From contig CAMUZJ010000039.1 in the NCBI GenBank assembly GCA_947165195.1, positions 1-10,207 on the forward strand: a stretch of DNA of 10,207 nucleotides. Reading direction: 5' to 3'. The translations under genes were made by a program, and so were the position numbers. Under the pieces are notes generated by a model, which worked only from the letters and a program-made list of their open reading frames with translations, made no database searches and had not been told where the DNA came from. Source of the stretch: an uncultured Bacillota bacterium (GTDB lineage: Bacteria > Bacillota_I > Bacilli_A > RF39 > UBA660). Shown here one piece after another: positions 1 through 6,196 of the stretch (the first letter of the stretch is position 1; each line of letters starts with the position of its first letter).

Positions 1-465
1 GGTATGTTAACAGTAGGCATTATTATTTTAGCTTTAATGTCACTTCTTCTAATTAATGTTTTAAATAATTATGAAACAGGAGGAGAATTAGATTATTATC
101 TTGTAAAAGAGACAACAGAAGCAGCTATGGAAGATGCAATTGACGTTGAATATTATAGACAAAATTTATTAATCAGAATCGACAAAGAGAGGTTCGTTGA
201 GAGCTTCCTTCGTCGATTTGCTGATAGTGTAGATGCTACCCGTGGTTATCATATAAGGTTTTATGATATAAATGAGGTACCTCCAAAAGTTAGTGTCAAA
301 GTAGACTCTTATACAGTTTTAAGTTTTGATAATCAAGCTCCAACTATTTCTACAAAATACGATGCAATTATTGAAACAGATTATAAAACAAATCCAAAAG
401 CCGAAATTGGTTTAGAGGATCCAAACAGTGATATAGGTAGAGGAGTCATTGTTGGTAAAGAATAG
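1..465 (+). CDS. Pseudopilin-like membrane-anchored protein, possibly 5'-truncated
   Basis: Visible product is about 153 residues from the first ATG at position 4; the frame is open to the window edge, so the true start may lie upstream. Residues 2-20 form a hydrophobic helix, followed by an acidic, probably extracytoplasmic domain of about 130 residues containing a helix-rich stretch (about 30-75) and then beta-rich sequence. This N-terminal anchor plus small outer domain is the layout of TadE-like or type IV pseudopilins. The hydrophobic stretch begins almost at the first Met with no basic residue before it, which favours a few missing upstream residues. It ends 14 bases before the first cpaB-like gene, which has its own AGAGG site, so the two are probably cotranscribed. 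Minor pilin is an inference from architecture and neighbours; I recognise no specific family with certainty. Confidence 0.8.
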   Translation, partial: GMLTVGIIILALMSLLLINVLNNYETGGELDYYLVKETTEAAMEDAIDVEYYRQNLLIRIDKERFVESFLRRFADSVDATRGYHIRFYDINEVPPKVSVKVDSYTVLSFDNQAPTISTKYDAIIETDYKTNPKAEIGLEDPNSDIGRGVIVGKE

Positions 466-479
466 AGAGGATGAAATAA

Positions 480-1286
480 ATGGGAGATATAGGAAATACA
501 ATTAAAAAGTTTATTTCTAATAAAAATAACGTTACAATAGTTGGGGTAGTGGCAGCAATCTTTATTTTATATGTTGCCTATACAATACGTGTAAATAGTG
601 CCATTTCCCCTGTATCTGTTCCTTATGCTAGGCAACAAATTTCCCCTGGCACACAAATAACTTCTTCTATGGTTGGTGTAAGAGATGTTCCTCCTTCTTT
701 AATAAAAGGAGATGTTATTAGAAATCCTGGAGAAGTAATTAATAAATATGCCAGTGCAAATTCTGTTATTCCATCAGGAAGTCTTTTCTATACTTCTACA
801 GTAGTTCAAAAGGAACAAGTACCAACGAATGTTATTTTAGAATATCCAACTGGATATGTATTATATAATATGTCTGTTAATACAGCTAGTACATATGGGA
901 ATTCTATGTATCCTGGAAATTATATAGATATCTATTTAAAAGCTGTTAATAGAATTTTAGATGATCAAATGATGACCGAAGATGCTGATAAGGTTATGTT
1001 AGGAAAATTATTAGAAAATGTAAAAATATTAGCAGTAAAAGATAGTTCTGGACAAGCTGTATTTGCTGATTTAGATAATCAAAAAATACCATCTATGATA
1101 GTATTTGCAGTACCAGAAGAATATTATATTCTTCTTAAGAAAGCAGAGTATTTAAGTACTTATGAATCAACACTTATTCCAGTACCAACGAATGAAAGTT
1201 TAAAAGATAATCCAGGGGATTTAAAATTATATGATGAGTCATTAAAAGACTGGATTAATCGAGTAACTATTTGGGAAGAAAGATAA
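480..1286 (+). CDS. cpaB: CpaB/RcpC-like SAF-domain pilus assembly protein, copy 1
   Basis: 268 residues. A single membrane helix at about 18-36 follows a short basic N-terminus; the rest should lie outside the membrane. Residues about 43-109 look like a SAF domain (VPYARQQISPGTQI, then VIPSGSLFY), and about 118-236 match the RcpC/CpaB C-terminal part, with YPGNYIDIYL corresponding to the usual GD-x-VDV strand. In Tad systems CpaB/RcpC works in the periplasm beside the secretin; no secretin is visible here, so in a monoderm it may instead bind the cell wall or guide the pilus. A paralogue of very similar length follows 160 bases downstream, sharing for example STLIPVPTNESLKDNPGD near the C-terminus. 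The AGAGG site at 466-470 supports the ATG at 480. A terminator hairpin begins four bases after the stop codon, so this gene seems to end a transcript. Confidence 0.88.
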   Translation: MGDIGNTIKKFISNKNNVTIVGVVAAIFILYVAYTIRVNSAISPVSVPYARQQISPGTQITSSMVGVRDVPPSLIKGDVIRNPGEVINKYASANSVIPSGSLFYTSTVVQKEQVPTNVILEYPTGYVLYNMSVNTASTYGNSMYPGNYIDIYLKAVNRILDDQMMTEDADKVMLGKLLENVKILAVKDSSGQAVFADLDNQKIPSMIVFAVPEEYYILLKKAEYLSTYESTLIPVPTNESLKDNPGDLKLYDESLKDWINRVTIWEER

Positions 1287-1289
1287 TAG

Positions 1290-1352
1290 AAAAAGTCAAT
1301 TTATATGTTGAGTGAAACCTATTTAGGCAGCAACATAAAATTGGCTTTTTTC
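1290..1352 (+). terminator. Intrinsic terminator between the cpaB copies
   Basis: The arm at 1290-1310 pairs with 1331-1350 over about 20 positions with one G-T pair and one or two mismatches, around a 20-base loop (1311-1330). The right arm ends in a T run (1346-1351). The A-rich left base and T-rich right base also make it a possible bidirectional terminator, but no gene converges on it in this window. Confidence 0.8.
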
Positions 1353-1405
1353 TTTGTAAATATTTATTGGATAATGTATCTTTAATTGACTTTTTAGGTA
1401 AATAT
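1339..1405 (+). repeat. Imperfect direct repeat beside the cpaB2 promoter
   Basis: The segment 1339-1363 reads AATTGGCTTTTTT, a four-base gap, then GTAAATAT. The segment 1384-1405 reads AATTGACTTTTT, a two-base gap, then GTAAATAT. The starts are 45 bases apart. The second copy contains the -35 box of the promoter; the first overlaps the terminator's right arm and T run. It could be a small duplication or a regulator-binding pair. Confidence 0.5.
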
Positions 1406-1413
1406 GCTAAAAT
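1386..1413 (+). promoter_or_regulatory. Sigma-A-type promoter for cpaB copy 2
   Basis: TTGACT at 1386-1391 is followed by a 16-base spacer and TAAAAT at 1408-1413, with an extended TG at 1405-1406. The predicted transcript start near 1420 leaves a leader of about 27 bases carrying GAAGGAGAG at 1431-1439 before the ATG at 1447. It lies just after the terminator, so it restarts transcription for copy 2, cpaF and the platform genes. Confidence 0.72.
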
Positions 1414-1446
1414 TAGAATAGAAGATAGTAGAAGGAGAGAATACTT

Positions 1447-2241
1447 ATGGGGAACTTAAAAAGATCACTATTTAGTAGAAATTTAGTTACTGTTTTAGGA
1501 ATTATTATTTCATTTGTAATTTTATTTGTTTGTTATAATTATAGAATTAATTCATCTATTAATCCAATTACTGTTCCATATGCTAAACAGCAGATTAAAC
1601 CTGGAGTACAAATAACTTCTCAAATGGTTGGTACTACACAAGTTCCTCCTTCTATGATAGATAATAATGTTTTAATTTATGTATCAGAAGTAGTAGATAA
1701 ATATTCTAATGCAGATACTATTATTCCAAAGGGTAGTTTATTTTATACGAGAACAGTAGTAGAAAAAAATGATTTACCTGCTAATATTATTTTAGATTAT
1801 CCATCAGGTTATGTTTTATATAATATGCCAGTTAATACAGAGTCTACATATGGTAACTCTATTTATCCTGGAAATTATATTGATATTTATTTAAAAGTTG
1901 AAACAAAAAGTTTCCCTGGAAGAGAAACTACGGAAGAGAACAGTAAGATTATGATTGGAAAATTATTATCTAATGTCAAAGTAATTACTGTAAAAGATGC
2001 CGATGGTTATCCAGTTTTTGAAAACTTACAACAAGTAAGAGTTCCTTCAATGATTATATTTGCAGTACCTGAGGAATATTACATTCTTCTTAAAAAAGCT
2101 TCTTTTTTAAGAACATACCAATCAACTTTAATACCCGTGCCAACGAATGAAAGTTTAAAGGATAACCCTGGAGATATAGAAAATTCTAGTGAATCTTTAA
2201 AACAATGGATAAATCAAGTAACAGTTTGGAAAGAAGATTAG
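1447..2241 (+). CDS. cpaB: CpaB/RcpC-like SAF-domain pilus assembly protein, copy 2
   Basis: 264 residues, a full-length paralogue of the gene just upstream. The helix at about 13-31 anchors it; a SAF-like domain follows (about 42-105, with VPYAKQQIKPGVQI), then the RcpC-like region with NSIYPGNYIDIYLK and FAVPEEYYILLKKA, both almost identical to copy 1. The copies differ most at the N-terminus, in the segment around 151-165 and in the last 20 residues. The ATG at 1447 is fixed by GAAGGAGAG at 1431-1439. It stops 10 bases before the ATPase gene, so the two are surely cotranscribed. Two divergent full-length copies suggest they form a heteromer or serve alternative states of the same channel or guide; which applies cannot be read from sequence. 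Confidence 0.88.
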   Translation: MGNLKRSLFSRNLVTVLGIIISFVILFVCYNYRINSSINPITVPYAKQQIKPGVQITSQMVGTTQVPPSMIDNNVLIYVSEVVDKYSNADTIIPKGSLFYTRTVVEKNDLPANIILDYPSGYVLYNMPVNTESTYGNSIYPGNYIDIYLKVETKSFPGRETTEENSKIMIGKLLSNVKVITVKDADGYPVFENLQQVRVPSMIIFAVPEEYYILLKKASFLRTYQSTLIPVPTNESLKDNPGDIENSSESLKQWINQVTVWKED

Positions 2242-2251
2242 GGGGGATAAA

Positions 2252-3655
2252 ATGAACACAAGTATATTTGATAAATTAGACTTTGGTCCTTTTAAACCAT
2301 TACTCGATGATGATGATATCACCGATATTTCTTATGATAATGGTGGACAAATTTGGATACGTTCTCTATCCCAGGGGTCTATGAGAGTAGAAGTAGAGGG
2401 AGTAACACAAGAATTTGTAGAAAAGCTTGCTTTTCAATGTTCCAATGTTATGGGAACAACATTTAATAATGCAAAGCCATTTTTAGATGCAGAAAGTGCT
2501 GAATTACGTATGAACTTTGTTCACGAGTCTATTGCTACGAATGGAATAGCTTTAGTTATTCGTAAAACTCCTGCTAAAATTCGTCTAGAAAAAGAAAAAT
2601 TATTAAAAGAAGATTATTTTACAGAAAATATTCATGACTTTTTAATAAAATGCGTACAAGGACATTGTAATATTATGGTTGCTGGAGAAACTGGTTCTGG
2701 TAAAACTGAATTTGTCAAATATTTAGCATCTCATACCATTCAAAATGAAAAGATTATTACCATAGAAGATACTTTGGAATTACACTTAGATAAAATATTT
2801 CCTCAAAGAGATATTGTAGCAATGAAGACCAATAATGTAGCAAGTTATACAGATGTTTTGGTTACTTGTATGCGTCAAAATCCTAAGTGGATTTTACTAT
2901 CTGAAGTACGTAGTGCAGAAGCAGTATCAGCTGTTAGAAACTCTATATCTTCTGGACATAATATCTTATCTACTATACATGCTGATAAAGCATCAGCTAT
3001 TCCATATCGTTTATATAGTTTGATGGAAACAGATTTGGATGTTAATCAATTTTTAAATACTATTTACAGATATGTTCAATTAGGAATTCATATCAAGGCT
3101 TATTATAGTAAAGAATATGGTAAATTCCACCGTGAAATAGATGAAGTAACAGAGTTTTATGTAGATGATAATAATGTACCTGTTTCTCATACCATATACC
3201 AAAAAAAGATGGGACAAGAAGAGATGGTAAGACCTAGTGATCATTTAATTGAATATTTGGAAAATCAAAATATAGATATAGAGCAACTAGTTAGTACATT
3301 ACCGAAAGAGATGTCTTTTAATAATCCAAATGAAGAAAAAACAACTGAAAATAATACTATGTCTTCTCCTAATTCTGCATTTCAACAGGCAAAAAGGCCT
3401 ATTCCTCCTACTAATGTGCAAAATATGCAACAACAGATGCAAAATAGACAAGTACCAAACCCTCTAAGTGGAATGCAACAAGGAATGCAACCGATGCAAC
3501 AAAATATGCAGCAAAGAGTTACGAATGTAAATCAGCAGAGAGGTGGAATTCAAAATATGCCTCCAGGAGCAAATAATTCTTATAATCAGCAGTCTAGAAA
3601 TATTCCAAATAATAGACCGATTCCCCCTAATATAAATAATCCAGTACAAAATTAG
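2252..3655 (+). CDS. cpaF: CpaF/VirB11-family secretion ATPase with Q/N/M-rich tail
   Basis: 467 residues. This is the hexameric T2SSE-family motor that powers pilus or secretion machines at the inner face of the membrane. Walker A is GETGSGKT at 145-152; the Asp box follows at about 168-179 (IITIEDTLELHL); the Walker B region is WILLSEVRSAEA at 213-224, with Glu218 as the expected catalytic residue; the His box is GHNILSTIHA at 235-244. The domain before the P-loop is only about 140 residues, shorter than in typical CpaF and closer to VirB11. The usual Gly before the Walker B Glu is Ser217. Residues about 355-467 are an added disordered tail rich in Gln, Asn, Met and Pro. AGGGGGG at 2240-2246 overlaps the stop of cpaB copy 2 and serves as ribosome site. 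The TadB/TadC pair follows directly, its expected platform partners. Confidence 0.95.
   Translation: MNTSIFDKLDFGPFKPLLDDDDITDISYDNGGQIWIRSLSQGSMRVEVEGVTQEFVEKLAFQCSNVMGTTFNNAKPFLDAESAELRMNFVHESIATNGIALVIRKTPAKIRLEKEKLLKEDYFTENIHDFLIKCVQGHCNIMVAGETGSGKTEFVKYLASHTIQNEKIITIEDTLELHLDKIFPQRDIVAMKTNNVASYTDVLVTCMRQNPKWILLSEVRSAEAVSAVRNSISSGHNILSTIHADKASAIPYRLYSLMETDLDVNQFLNTIYRYVQLGIHIKAYYSKEYGKFHREIDEVTEFYVDDNNVPVSHTIYQKKMGQEEMVRPSDHLIEYLENQNIDIEQLVSTLPKEMSFNNPNEEKTTENNTMSSPNSAFQQAKRPIPPTNVQNMQQQMQNRQVPNPLSGMQQGMQPMQQNMQQRVTNVNQQRGGIQNMPPGANNSYNQQSRNIPNNRPIPPNINNPVQN
3314..3655 (+). other. Low-complexity Q/N/M/P-rich tail of the ATPase
   Basis: This codes for residues about 355-467. It holds runs such as NMQQQMQNRQ and GMQPMQQNMQQ and the motif RPIPP twice (382-386 and 455-459). 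The composition predicts disorder, and it lies outside the conserved ATPase core. The spurious minus-strand frame here is a by-product of this composition. Confidence 0.85.
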
Positions 3656-3662
3656 AAAGGAG
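3656..3662 (+). promoter_or_regulatory. Ribosome binding site that fixes the TadB-like start
   Basis: AAAGGAG lies 8 bases before the ATG at 3671. The in-frame GTG at 3662 is part of this site, so it cannot be the start it might seem to be. Confidence 0.8.
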
Positions 3663-3670
3663 TGAGTAAT

Positions 3671-4570
3671 ATGATAGAAGAATTATTTATAATAGTTGTT
3701 TTTGTAATAGCTATCTATTTATATAGAAACTATAAAGGAGAAAACGTAGGTAAATATGTAACTGGTCAGGTACAAGAGATATATAATAAATTTGCTCCTT
3801 ATTCTTTTAAAGTAGTAAGAGAAAAAACCAAAGAGTTGGGACAAGAATATACAGTTAGACAATATGCCATTCAAGTAGCCTTAATTGGTGGTTTTGCTGG
3901 TATTGTAACTTATTTATACTTTTATAATTTAGTAATTAGTATTATCTATGTAATTATTGCTATTATGTTTGTACCATACTTATCTTATCTACGTTGTAAT
4001 AAAGTATATAGTGAATTTATATTTGAACAGATCCAAGTATATACTTCTAATACTATTATGGAATTTGCAACTACTCAAAGTTTTGTCAAATCTTTGGAAG
4101 GTGTTAGAGCATCAGGTGTATTAGAAGATCCTGTATTAAGTGATGTAAATTATATGATAGATTTAGCTTATAAAAACGGAACTATTGATGAGTCTTTGGA
4201 TTATATGTCTAAAAAATATCCTTATTACATAGTAAAGAATATGCATCAATTATTCTTACAAATAACCAAAGAAGGTGCTAGAAATACGGCAGATTCACTG
4301 GATAATATGCAAACAGATATTGATATGTTAATTGAAAGTGTTTATAGGGATAGAATTGAGAGACAAACTTTCCATAAAAACTTTTTACAATTTGGTATTA
4401 TGTTGTATCTAATGGTTATGTTAGTACAATATTTATTAGGAAGAGATTCTTACTTAGTATTATTAGATAGTATCTTTATTCGTATCTTACTTCATGCTGT
4501 ATTGATTGTAAATACTTACTTTCTTCTTAAAGGAGAAAAATATTATAATGAGAATGTAGGTGCTGAATAA
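3671..4570 (+). CDS. tadB: TadB-like T2SSF-family platform membrane protein
   Basis: 299 residues from the ATG at 3671. The likely role is inner-membrane platform of the pilus machine, contacting the CpaF-type ATPase and passing its motion to pilin subunits. Membrane helices are predicted at about 3-18, 67-84, 86-104, 239-256 and 262-286. The cytoplasmic helical T2SSF region lies between (about 115-238), with the family pattern of a helix-rich segment, a Gly/Ser-Leu turn and a long charged helix just before the C-terminal helix pair. Order and size match TadB, the first of the two T2SSF proteins in tad operons. It begins 15 bases after the ATPase stop and its stop overlaps the next start as TAATG, so the pair is translationally coupled. 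The TadB rather than TadC label rests on position and topology. Confidence 0.87.
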   Translation: MIEELFIIVVFVIAIYLYRNYKGENVGKYVTGQVQEIYNKFAPYSFKVVREKTKELGQEYTVRQYAIQVALIGGFAGIVTYLYFYNLVISIIYVIIAIMFVPYLSYLRCNKVYSEFIFEQIQVYTSNTIMEFATTQSFVKSLEGVRASGVLEDPVLSDVNYMIDLAYKNGTIDESLDYMSKKYPYYIVKNMHQLFLQITKEGARNTADSLDNMQTDIDMLIESVYRDRIERQTFHKNFLQFGIMLYLMVMLVQYLLGRDSYLVLLDSIFIRILLHAVLIVNTYFLLKGEKYYNENVGAE

Positions 4571-5379
4571 TGGAGATAATTTTAATAGGTGCAATAATTA
4601 TATATATTTTGATTTATAATAATACGATTGATAAAAATAAGTTTCTTGCGGATAATGAGCAATATATGCAAGTGTTTAGAGAAGAAGATTATACCTTTTT
4701 AGTTTATGCAAAATATGGAGAAGATGCTAATGCAGATCAATTATTTATGAAAAGAATTATGAATACGGTAATAGTATTTCTAGTATTTTTAGCCCTTTTA
4801 ATGAGTGGTGGTAGTTCACTAGATTTCATTAACTCCCAATTTTTCTTGAATTTAGTGTTTGCTAGTGCAATTGCCTTTTTAACCTTTAAAATACCATATT
4901 TTTCATTGAAGAGTTATTATAAACAACATTTGCATGAAATTGACATAATGTTGCCATACTATTTAAAGAGTTTAGAAATATTAATACAACACTATACTGT
5001 TCCTGTTGCAATCGGTAAAAGTATAGAAGATGCTCCAGATATTTTTAAACCTGGGCTTCGTAGAATGATAGATAGAATTAATGCTGGAGACTCTACAGTA
5101 GATCCTTATATGGAGTTTGCGAATACTTATCCAGTTAGGGATTCTATGCGAATGATGAGACTTCTATATCGTTTGGGAATTGGGTCTCAAGAGAAAAAAC
5201 AAGATAGGTTGATGATGTTTTCTAGAACCGTTTCCTCTCTACAAAATAAAGCTAGGGAGACAAAGTATAAAGAGCGTCTAAATCATATGGAACAACAGAC
5301 TATGATTATGTTGGTAGTTACTGGTGTAGGTGTTATGTTAATTATTTTAATCTCTATGATGAGAATGTTTAGTATTTAA
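4570..5379 (+). CDS. tadC: TadC-like T2SSF-family platform membrane protein
   Basis: 269 residues. This is the second T2SSF-type platform protein, expected to pair with the upstream TadB-like protein in the membrane. Helices are predicted at about 3-17, 62-79, 90-113 and 243-264, with the cytoplasmic helical domain at about 114-242 (starting HEIDIMLPYYLKSLEILI, typical of the family's first long helix) and charged helical sequence rich in Lys/Arg/Glu before the last helix. The ATG overlaps the preceding TAA by one base (TAATG), and AGGTG at 4558-4562 within the upstream gene is its ribosome site. Such coupling suits equal amounts of the two proteins. No terminator is visible after the stop, although a new promoter starts five bases downstream. 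Confidence 0.87.
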   Translation: MEIILIGAIIIYILIYNNTIDKNKFLADNEQYMQVFREEDYTFLVYAKYGEDANADQLFMKRIMNTVIVFLVFLALLMSGGSSLDFINSQFFLNLVFASAIAFLTFKIPYFSLKSYYKQHLHEIDIMLPYYLKSLEILIQHYTVPVAIGKSIEDAPDIFKPGLRRMIDRINAGDSTVDPYMEFANTYPVRDSMRMMRLLYRLGIGSQEKKQDRLMMFSRTVSSLQNKARETKYKERLNHMEQQTMIMLVVTGVGVMLIILISMMRMFSI

Positions 5380-5383
5380 AATA

Positions 5384-5412
5384 TTGTAAAAGAAAAAATT
5401 ATTTGTTATAAT
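5384..5412 (+). promoter_or_regulatory. Sigma-A-type promoter for the small pilin-like gene
   Basis: TTGTAA at 5384-5389, a 17-base spacer and a perfect TATAAT at 5407-5412. The predicted start near 5419 gives a leader of about 27 bases containing AAAGGATGTGA at 5428-5438, close to the full anti-Shine-Dalgarno complement. It would let the pilin-like genes be made in excess of the platform genes. Confidence 0.72.
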
Positions 5413-5445
5413 GAAATTATGATAAGGAAAGGATGTGAATGATAA

Positions 5446-5643
5446 ATGAAGGCAGCTACAGGTGAATTACAATTGACAGTTATTACTATGATTGCGATAG
5501 CAGCAGTTATCGGTTTCTTCTGGTTTTTATGGCCACAGATTCAAAATAGTATTACTTCACAGTGGGGTAATATTAGCTCAGATTATAAAGAAAGTGGTTC
5601 TACTGGTGTCCAGTCAAATGTTATTATTTTCGAAAATAGGTGA
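5446..5643 (+). CDS. Small pilin-like protein, candidate major subunit
   Basis: 65 residues: a short polar N-terminus (MKAATGELQLTV), a hydrophobic helix at about 10-30 ending FFWFLWP, then a polar tail of about 35 residues. Size and shape match Flp-type or TadE-like pilins, which are mostly one long helix. A Gly-Glu pair at residues 6-7 could be a prepilin peptidase site, but the usual Glu at +5 of the mature protein is not evident, so processing is uncertain. It has its own TATAAT promoter and lies after the platform genes. Its TGA stop overlaps the ribosome site (AGGTGA, 5638-5643) of the next gene, so the two are coupled. Major pilin is inference from size, promoter and place; a minor or scaffold role is possible. 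Confidence 0.75.
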   Translation: MKAATGELQLTVITMIAIAAVIGFFWFLWPQIQNSITSQWGNISSDYKESGSTGVQSNVIIFENR

Positions 5644-5649
5644 TTATAA

Positions 5650-6117
5650 ATGCAAGATGCCATTGGTGGATTAGTAAACTTAGTGATTATTGTAGTTTTC
5701 TTAGTAATAGTTTCTGGGTATTTGGCATTTAATGTAAATTATACAAAGGCATTTAAGGTAAAAAATAAAATTATTTCTACTTTTGAGTCCTATGAAGGAA
5801 ATTGTGGCTCTACAACAGCTTGCGAAAAAAAAATAATAGAATATATGAATCAAATTGGGTATGCTCATGATGATCGCCATACTCCTAGTAATTTAGAAAA
5901 AGATGACTATTCCTGTTCAGGGGGATATTGCTATAAAAAAGTGATTGTAACAGATGAGTCTGGTAAAGATGTTATTGGAGAAGGTTATCAAAAAGTATAT
6001 TATAAAGTAGCTACTCAAATAACAATTGATATTCCTATTATTAATAATATCATGTCTAATTTAAGAGTTTTCCAAGTAAGTGGGGATACAAAAGTTATTA
6101 AGGAAAGAACAAATTAG
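5650..6117 (+). CDS. Pseudopilin-like protein with four cysteines
   Basis: 155 residues. An N-terminal hydrophobic helix at about 7-28 (VNLVIIVVFLVIVSGYLAF) continues into an amphipathic segment, as in pilins, followed by an outer domain of about 115 residues. Cysteines at 52, 58, 89 and 94 (the last two in CSGGYC) all lie beyond the helix and could form two disulfides. The C-terminal 45 residues look beta-rich, ending in a strand pattern with charged residues. It resembles the first protein of the window in layout: one N-terminal helix and a small outer domain. AGGTGA at 5638-5643 sits six bases before the ATG and overlaps the previous stop, so it should be made together with the 65-residue pilin-like protein. 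Likely a minor pilin or tip/adaptor subunit; family not identified with certainty. Confidence 0.8.
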   Translation: MQDAIGGLVNLVIIVVFLVIVSGYLAFNVNYTKAFKVKNKIISTFESYEGNCGSTTACEKKIIEYMNQIGYAHDDRHTPSNLEKDDYSCSGGYCYKKVIVTDESGKDVIGEGYQKVYYKVATQITIDIPIINNIMSNLRVFQVSGDTKVIKERTN

Positions 6118-6196
6118 TAAATTTACTTTTTTAAAAAACTAACAGTACTGAATAGAAAAATGAGAAAAGGTTAAATGCTGAGAGGGGCTGATAGTT

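Noticed and set aside
3464..3649. Minus-strand open frame of 61 codons
   Set aside because: It lies wholly inside the ATPase's Q/N-rich tail; Ile/Leu/Arg-rich translation arises from the complement of AAT/CAA repeats, with no ribosome site and no family resemblance.
3662..3670. GTG start for the TadB-like protein
   Set aside because: The GTG is part of the AAAGGAG ribosome site serving the ATG at 3671.
6116..6138. Adjacent palindromes AGTAAATTTACT and TTTTTTAAAAAA after the pseudopilin gene
   Set aside because: Both are all or nearly all A/T with too little stem for a terminator, and such palindromes are expected by chance in this composition.
6176..6190. GCTGAGAGGGGCTGA resembling a TPP-riboswitch segment
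   Set aside because: Only the short CTGAGA string matches; the other conserved helices of the TPP aptamer are absent and the downstream gene is unrelated to thiamine.
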